Of a stretch of 9,362 nt of DNA, positions 5,930 through 9,362 are shown one piece after another. A program made the position numbers and the translations under genes. Position 1 is the first letter of the stretch. Every line of letters begins with the position of its first letter. Source of the stretch: Acidimicrobiaceae bacterium (GTDB lineage Bacteria > Actinomycetota > Acidimicrobiia > Acidimicrobiales > UBA10347); NCBI GenBank assembly GCA_003485885.1, contig DNHM01000185.1, positions 1 to 9,362 on the forward strand. The letters are read 5' to 3'. Under the pieces are notes generated by a model. It searched no databases, had not been told where the DNA came from, and saw nothing but the letters and a program-made list of their open reading frames with translations.

Positions 5930-6898
5930 TTAACGGTTAGGTGGCAATTGCGCCCGCAATTCAGCGATAGCGGCCTCGAGGTCAGACTCTCGCTGCAGTG
6001 CATGGCTGGCACGTTCGTCGGCGGCCTTGGCTAACGACTGGTGCTCGGCTTTGGCCAGTCGTTGGGCCGATGCGACAGCATGTTCCGTCTTGGCATAGTG
6101 GGCAGCAAAGTCGGATCGCGCCTTGTCTGCTTCGGCGGCGATCGATGCGCTGCGCTCAAGAAGTTCAGCGAGTGTCGCCGCCGATCGCTGCCGCTCCGAC
6201 TCGAGTCGATTTGCGGCGGCGGCAAGCTGTCTTTCTGCTTCGTCGATACGGCTTTGGTTCCGTGTTTCGGATCGATCGATGTTTCGTTCGACCCACGACA
6301 ACCTGGTTTCGGCGTCAGCGGCGCGAGATTCGGCCTGGTCTGCCCTCGTGATCTGTGCCTCAAGCTGCATCTGGAGCCGCTCATTTGCTGCGGTGACTTG
6401 AACCAGCTCTGAAGCGAGTGCCTGACGTTCGCTATGGTGCGATTCGTCAGCCTCATCCACGGCTTGTTTGCGGGCCGCCTTGAGCAGCGCTTCGCGTTGG
6501 TCGCGGTTGCGTCTGAGAGTTTGGCGGTGACGGACGCGCTCGTTGGCCATCTCAGTCGCAGCGGCTGCCGCTGCTTCCGAATACGACTGTTCGAACTCGA
6601 TTTGGCGTTCGCTCAGAAGAGCCCGGTACGAGTCATGGAGGTCGGCGCTTCGAGCGCGTTCCTCGCGTCGAAGTTCGTCGAGACGCGTGTCAGACTCCAG
6701 TTGAAGATTCGCCACTTCGGTTGCATGGAGAATGCGTTCTTGTTCGACGAGGTCGCGATAACGGCTGATTTCGCGGTTGAGGAAATCGAGCTCGGTGCTG
6801 AGGTCTTCGACACGACTAGCGGAGATATGAGCACCGGAACCAGGTTGGCCTGAGAGCGGACCGAGAAAGTGCTCGCTCGTCTCGCCTGAGTCAGTCAC
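5930..6898 (-). CDS. Long coiled-coil protein, paralogue B (function unknown)
   Basis: A 322-aa soluble protein, unrecognised as a named family. Residues 1-30 are Gly/Ser-rich and probably disordered; about 31-316 are one long Ala/Glu/Arg/Leu-rich coiled coil with an Ala run at 109-114. There is no cysteine, one tryptophan (W202) and no membrane segment. It is colinear with the neighbouring minus-strand protein: the distance from the LDFL anchor (L37) to the RESDL anchor (R303) is 266 residues, the same as VDAL (V128) to REASL (R394) in the other. The start is GTG 6898. A stop codon (TAG) lies seven codons upstream in frame with no ATG/GTG/TTG between, and no better start occurs for many codons, so it is the only reasonable choice despite lacking a Shine-Dalgarno site. 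A 16-bp tandem array begins 5 nt upstream of the start. Confidence 0.85.
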   Translation of the reverse strand: MTDSGETSEHFLGPLSGQPGSGAHISASRVEDLSTELDFLNREISRYRDLVEQERILHATEVANLQLESDTRLDELRREERARSADLHDSYRALLSERQIEFEQSYSEAAAAAATEMANERVRHRQTLRRNRDQREALLKAARKQAVDEADESHHSERQALASELVQVTAANERLQMQLEAQITRADQAESRAADAETRLSWVERNIDRSETRNQSRIDEAERQLAAAANRLESERQRSAATLAELLERSASIAAEADKARSDFAAHYAKTEHAVASAQRLAKAEHQSLAKAADERASHALQRESDLEAAIAELRAQLPPNR

Positions 6899-6902
6899 GT
6901 TC

Positions 6903-6982
6903 GACCGGTTCGTTCTCTATTCGGGTCATTGTGTATTCGGGTCGTTCTCTCTTCGGACCATTGTCTACTCGGGCCATCCATT
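6903..6982. repeat. Five degenerate 16-bp tandem units in a divergent intergenic region
   Basis: Units on the plus strand: GACCGGTTCGTTCTCT (6903-6918), ATTCGGGTCATTGTGT (6919-6934), ATTCGGGTCGTTCTCT (6935-6950), CTTCGGACCATTGTCT (6951-6966) and ACTCGGGCCATCCATT (6967-6982). The consensus is about ATTCGGGTCRTTSTST. The period is exact and not a multiple of 3, so it is not a protein repeat. The array occupies half of the 153-nt region between the divergent coiled-coil and crotonase genes and covers the promoter/leader zone of the coiled-coil gene. It may be a row of regulator sites or a decayed minisatellite; no spacers are present, so it is not CRISPR. Confidence 0.8.
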
Positions 6983-7040
6983 GCGCCGAATCCTGTTTCA
7001 ACCTAGTGCCGAACTACTGTCGGGACGATCTTTCACGGAT

Positions 7041-7044
7041 AGGA
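7041..7044 (+). promoter_or_regulatory. Ribosome-binding site of the crotonase gene
   Basis: AGGA ends 7 nt before the ATG at 7052 and supports that start. The overlapping TAGGAC (7040-7045) also sits at the leaderless -10 distance but is a poor -10 match, so the ribosome-binding reading is preferred. Confidence 0.5.
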
Positions 7045-7051
7045 CTTCCTT

Positions 7052-7885
7052 ATGGCTGCACAACTTGAAACAGGTACCGACGATCTCCTCGGTCGGATCG
7101 AAGACCGGGTCGCGGTCCTCACGTTTAATCGTCCGGACCGGCGTAATGCACTATCACAGGAGATGTATGGAGGATTTGCCACCGCGCTTGCCTCCATCGA
7201 AGCGAACGACGATGTTCGGGTGGTGATGGTCACAGGTGCTGGTGGAGCGTTTTGTGCTGGCGGCGATGTAAAAGCAATGAATCAGTCGCACGTTGAAGGA
7301 ACTGGGCACCGAGCCACCATGAGCAGCGATGAGCGGCTCGATGACCTGCGGCTGCGTCAACGCGAAGTCTCGCTGGCTCTCCACAACTTCCCAAAGCCGG
7401 TCGTTGCTGCGTTGCCAGGAGCCGCTGCTGGGGCAGGGCTATCGATAGCGCTCTCAGCTGACCTGCGTGTAGCTGCACCGAATGCGCTCCTTGTTACGGC
7501 GTTCGCCACTGTTGGGGCATCAGGCGACTTCGGTGGCAGCTGGTTCATGAACCGGCTCGTTGGTGAAGCCAAAGCCAAGGAGCTGTACTTCCGGTCGCCC
7601 CGCTTGACGGCAGCCGAGGCACAAGACCTTGGTCTGGTGAATGCTGTTCTCGATGACGACGATTTTGAAGCAGCGGCGATTCACTGGTGTGCCGACATCG
7701 CCAACCAGGCGCCTCTGGCGATTACTCGTATGAAGGAAAACCTGAATCGGGCCAGCAACGTGGATCTCGCTACGGCCCTCGATGCCGAAGCAGCCAACAT
7801 GATCTTGACGATGGCAACGGCGGATCACCGCGAAGCCGCGGCTGCCTTTGTTGAAAAGCGAACACCGATCTTCAAGGGGGAGTGA
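7052..7885 (+). CDS. Enoyl-CoA hydratase/isomerase (crotonase) family protein, isomerase-like active site
   Basis: A 277-aa crotonase-fold protein acting on acyl-CoA thioesters in the cytoplasm. The N-terminal signature VAVLTFNRPDRRNALS (20-35) and the first oxyanion-hole region GAGGAFCAGGDVK (62-74) are clear, as is the second (LPGAAAGAGLSIALSAD, 121-137). The catalytic Glu of true hydratases in the second motif (Glu144 of the rat enzyme) is replaced by S131, and the position of Glu164 by a hydrophobic residue. Instead D159 in GDFGGSW matches the Asp of the PDSGGTW motif of PaaG-type isomerases. A double-bond or ring isomerase is therefore likelier than a hydratase; the substrate is unknown. 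The start at ATG 7052 has AGGA 7 nt upstream. Its TGA overlaps the ATG of the next gene (TGATG), indicating an operon with translational coupling. Confidence 0.9.
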   Translation: MAAQLETGTDDLLGRIEDRVAVLTFNRPDRRNALSQEMYGGFATALASIEANDDVRVVMVTGAGGAFCAGGDVKAMNQSHVEGTGHRATMSSDERLDDLRLRQREVSLALHNFPKPVVAALPGAAAGAGLSIALSADLRVAAPNALLVTAFATVGASGDFGGSWFMNRLVGEAKAKELYFRSPRLTAAEAQDLGLVNAVLDDDDFEAAAIHWCADIANQAPLAITRMKENLNRASNVDLATALDAEAANMILTMATADHREAAAAFVEKRTPIFKGE

Positions 7886-8223
7886 TGGCCAAGACGCGTT
7901 GGATCACCGAAATGGGTATGGGTGTTGATGTACATGGTGGTGACTACACCAAGGCGGCGCGCCGGGCAGTATCCGATGCGCTGCGTCACAGCAGCCTGAA
8001 TCTCTTTAATGCCACCGGCAAAACACGTGACGACATGTTCGTCGACGTGATTATTGGTGCAGCCGAACCAGGACAGGTTGACTGCGGTGCGGTCGCGGAA
8101 GAGGTTCCCTACGGCACCGTGACCGTGACCGCCCAGAAGGGCGGTCTCGATGTCATAGCGCCGTCGGGCGACGATGTGCTCATTATGGCAAACGCTGCCA
8201 TCCTGGTGTCCTTCGAGGACTAA
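7885..8223 (+). CDS. Lin0512 family protein (function unknown)
   Basis: A 112-aa protein matching the remembered pattern of the Lin0512 family: GMGVDVHGGDYTKAARRAVSDAL (about 10-32) near the N-terminus, a central beta-rich stretch and a C-terminal VLIMANAAILVSFED-like end. Length agrees with the family, which is uncharacterised. ATG 7885 was chosen over GTG 7882 because AAGGGGG (7874-7880) lies 4 nt upstream and the ATG overlaps the preceding TGA by one base. The pairing with a crotonase implies shared expression and possibly a joint catabolic step, by inference. Its TAA interlocks with the TAG of the convergent hydantoinase B gene (8220-8223). Confidence 0.85.
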   Translation: MAKTRWITEMGMGVDVHGGDYTKAARRAVSDALRHSSLNLFNATGKTRDDMFVDVIIGAAEPGQVDCGAVAEEVPYGTVTVTAQKGGLDVIAPSGDDVLIMANAAILVSFED

Positions 8224-9362
8224 GCCTGACCTCGCAGCGCTTCGGTAGCGGCCAGATCTACGGATCGACCGTTGTCGGTTATGACCACGCCGTAGTCGGT
8301 CGCTGCAGCTTCGACGGAGACCACGTGGTCTCGTACGTCGCGCAGCACGACCTTGGGGTCACGATCGAACGGGTTACCCCAGCCGCCGCCACCTGGCGTC
8401 TCCGCGGTGATGCGGGCAGGCCCGAGCTTTTGCACGCCGTACTTCGGTGGCACGAATTCTTCCTGTCCGACCGGATGGATCCACTCAAGACCCACGCCGC
8501 CATCACCACCGTCTTGTACGCCGTGGCCGCTGACTGATCCCAGTCCTTCGGCTCGGTAGGACCAGGTCGCTGGTTGGAGGACATCGGCGACGTAACGAAC
8601 GCCGGTTCCGCCTCGGCGTAGTCCTGGCCCGGCGTTGTCCATGCGTTGCTCATGTTCGATGTAACGCACGTCGAACGATTGCTCATGAAACTCTAGGTTC
8701 GGAATGTCCAGACCGCCCAGGCTGATCAGGTGGCCCATCTGAGCGAATCCGTCGCGCTCAGCGGTGGCTCCCGGAGTGCCCATGGCATGCCAGTGATACA
8801 TAACCCACGTGGTGCCGTCGTCTCGCCGGCCAGCAACATGGCCATGCATGGTCTTTGACCACGCAGCGCAGGCTCGACCCGGCTCGGCTTGGGCCAGTGC
8901 TTGCCACACCGCAATCACGATCTCGTGGGCGACATAGACGGTGTTCATGGTCATCGGTGCCGGTGGAAGTGCATTGATGATGGAACCTTCAGGGGCGATG
9001 ATCGTGATACCTCGGTAGGTGCCTTCGTTCCGAGGAATCGAAGTGTCGAAGAAGCTGGAGATGCCCAGATAGACCGACGAATAGGTGTTGGCAAGGGAGC
9101 TGTTCTTGAATCCATCGATCTGGGGATCAGTACCGGTGAAGTCCACCACCATCTCGTCGCCGCTCACCGTGAGCGTGACTCGTACCGCTATGTCGGTTTC
9201 GACGAAGCAGTCGTTGTCGGAGTGGTCCTCGCCAAAGTAGGTACCGTCGGGCAGTGCGGCAACGGCGAGCCGCATACGTTGATCGGCATGGTCGAGCACA
9301 CCTTCGAGGTACTGGTGGAAGCTCTCGGAACCAAGCTCGTGGACAAGTGCAGCCACCCGCTC
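8220..9362 (-). CDS. Hydantoinase B/oxoprolinase family protein, C-terminal part (5' end outside window)
   Basis: The C-terminal about 380 residues of a HyuB-type subunit, normally about 500-600 aa; the frame stays open to the right edge, so the start lies beyond it and the GTG at 9356 is internal. Family hallmarks are VDFTGTDPQIDGFKNSS (about 9100-9150), the MTMNTVYVAHEIV segment (about 8920-8960), a long Gly/His-rich central part and the C-terminal TPGGGGWGNPFDRDP motif (about 8355-8400) followed by the VSVEAAATDYGVV ending. The family includes ATP-dependent N-methylhydantoinase, 5-oxoprolinase and acetone/acetophenone carboxylase subunits, usually paired with HyuA; the partner would be expected beyond the right edge. 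The substrate cannot be told. It runs convergent to the crotonase/Lin0512 pair, with overlapping stop codons. Confidence 0.92.
   Translation of the reverse strand, partial: ERVAALVHELGSESFHQYLEGVLDHADQRMRLAVAALPDGTYFGEDHSDNDCFVETDIAVRVTLTVSGDEMVVDFTGTDPQIDGFKNSSLANTYSSVYLGISSFFDTSIPRNEGTYRGITIIAPEGSIINALPPAPMTMNTVYVAHEIVIAVWQALAQAEPGRACAAWSKTMHGHVAGRRDDGTTWVMYHWHAMGTPGATAERDGFAQMGHLISLGGLDIPNLEFHEQSFDVRYIEHEQRMDNAGPGLRRGGTGVRYVADVLQPATWSYRAEGLGSVSGHGVQDGGDGGVGLEWIHPVGQEEFVPPKYGVQKLGPARITAETPGGGGWGNPFDRDPKVVLRDVRDHVVSVEAAATDYGVVITDNGRSVDLAATEALRGQA

Noticed and set aside
6434..6853. A 139-codon plus-strand open frame inside the second coiled-coil gene.
   Set aside because: Same antisense effect as above; the coiled-coil frame is supported by its paralogue.
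6903..6982. The 16-bp tandem units as a CRISPR array.
   Set aside because: Units are directly adjacent and degenerate, without unique spacers, and no cas genes are present.
7015..7020. TACTGT as a -10 box for the crotonase gene.
   Set aside because: Only the minimal TAnnnT pattern is met and no -35 lies at the right distance, so it was not listed as a feature.

Overview
The window looks like chromosomal DNA from a moderately high-GC actinobacterium, most likely of the class Acidimicrobiia. This placement is an inference. It rests on the GC-rich coding sequence, a class A penicillin-binding protein with an acidic, cysteine-rich tail, a Zn-ribbon/histidine-phosphatase neighbourhood resembling Rv2229c-Rv2228c of Mycobacterium tuberculosis, and two start codons placed exactly where a -10 box would start a leaderless transcript. 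No insertion sequence, phage gene, CRISPR array, tRNA or rRNA is visible.

Layout. Positions 31-69 hold a Rho-independent terminator of a gene left of the window. Four plus-strand genes follow: a class A PBP (143-2641), a coiled-coil/Zn-ribbon protein (2666-3376), a small polytopic membrane protein (3395-3874) and a histidine phosphatase (3940-4518). Two minus-strand genes come next, both encoding long Cys-free coiled-coil proteins (4515-5765 and 5930-6898). They can be aligned without a gap over about 290 residues, so they are a tandem duplication; a small terminator lies between them. A 153-bp divergent intergenic region carries five degenerate 16-bp tandem units right next to the start of the second coiled-coil gene. 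Then come a plus-strand crotonase-fold gene (7052-7885) and a translationally coupled Lin0512-family gene (7885-8223). The window ends inside a minus-strand hydantoinase B/oxoprolinase-family gene (8220-9362, 5' end missing).

How the parts relate. The PBP builds peptidoglycan outside the membrane. The Zn-ribbon, membrane protein and phosphatase genes probably form a loose operon. The function of the coiled-coil pair is unknown; their architecture suggests a filament-forming or scaffolding role, but nothing proves it. The crotonase, Lin0512 and HyuB genes look like a small catabolic neighbourhood. Both convergent gene pairs end with interlocked stop codons (CTAG at 4515-4518, CTAA at 8220-8223), leaving no room for a terminator between them.

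The least explained signals are the coiled-coil paralogue pair, the 16-bp tandem array in front of it (with a second, perfect 16-bp duplication before the phosphatase gene), and the five Cys-bracketed DxNxDGxxD modules on the PBP tail.
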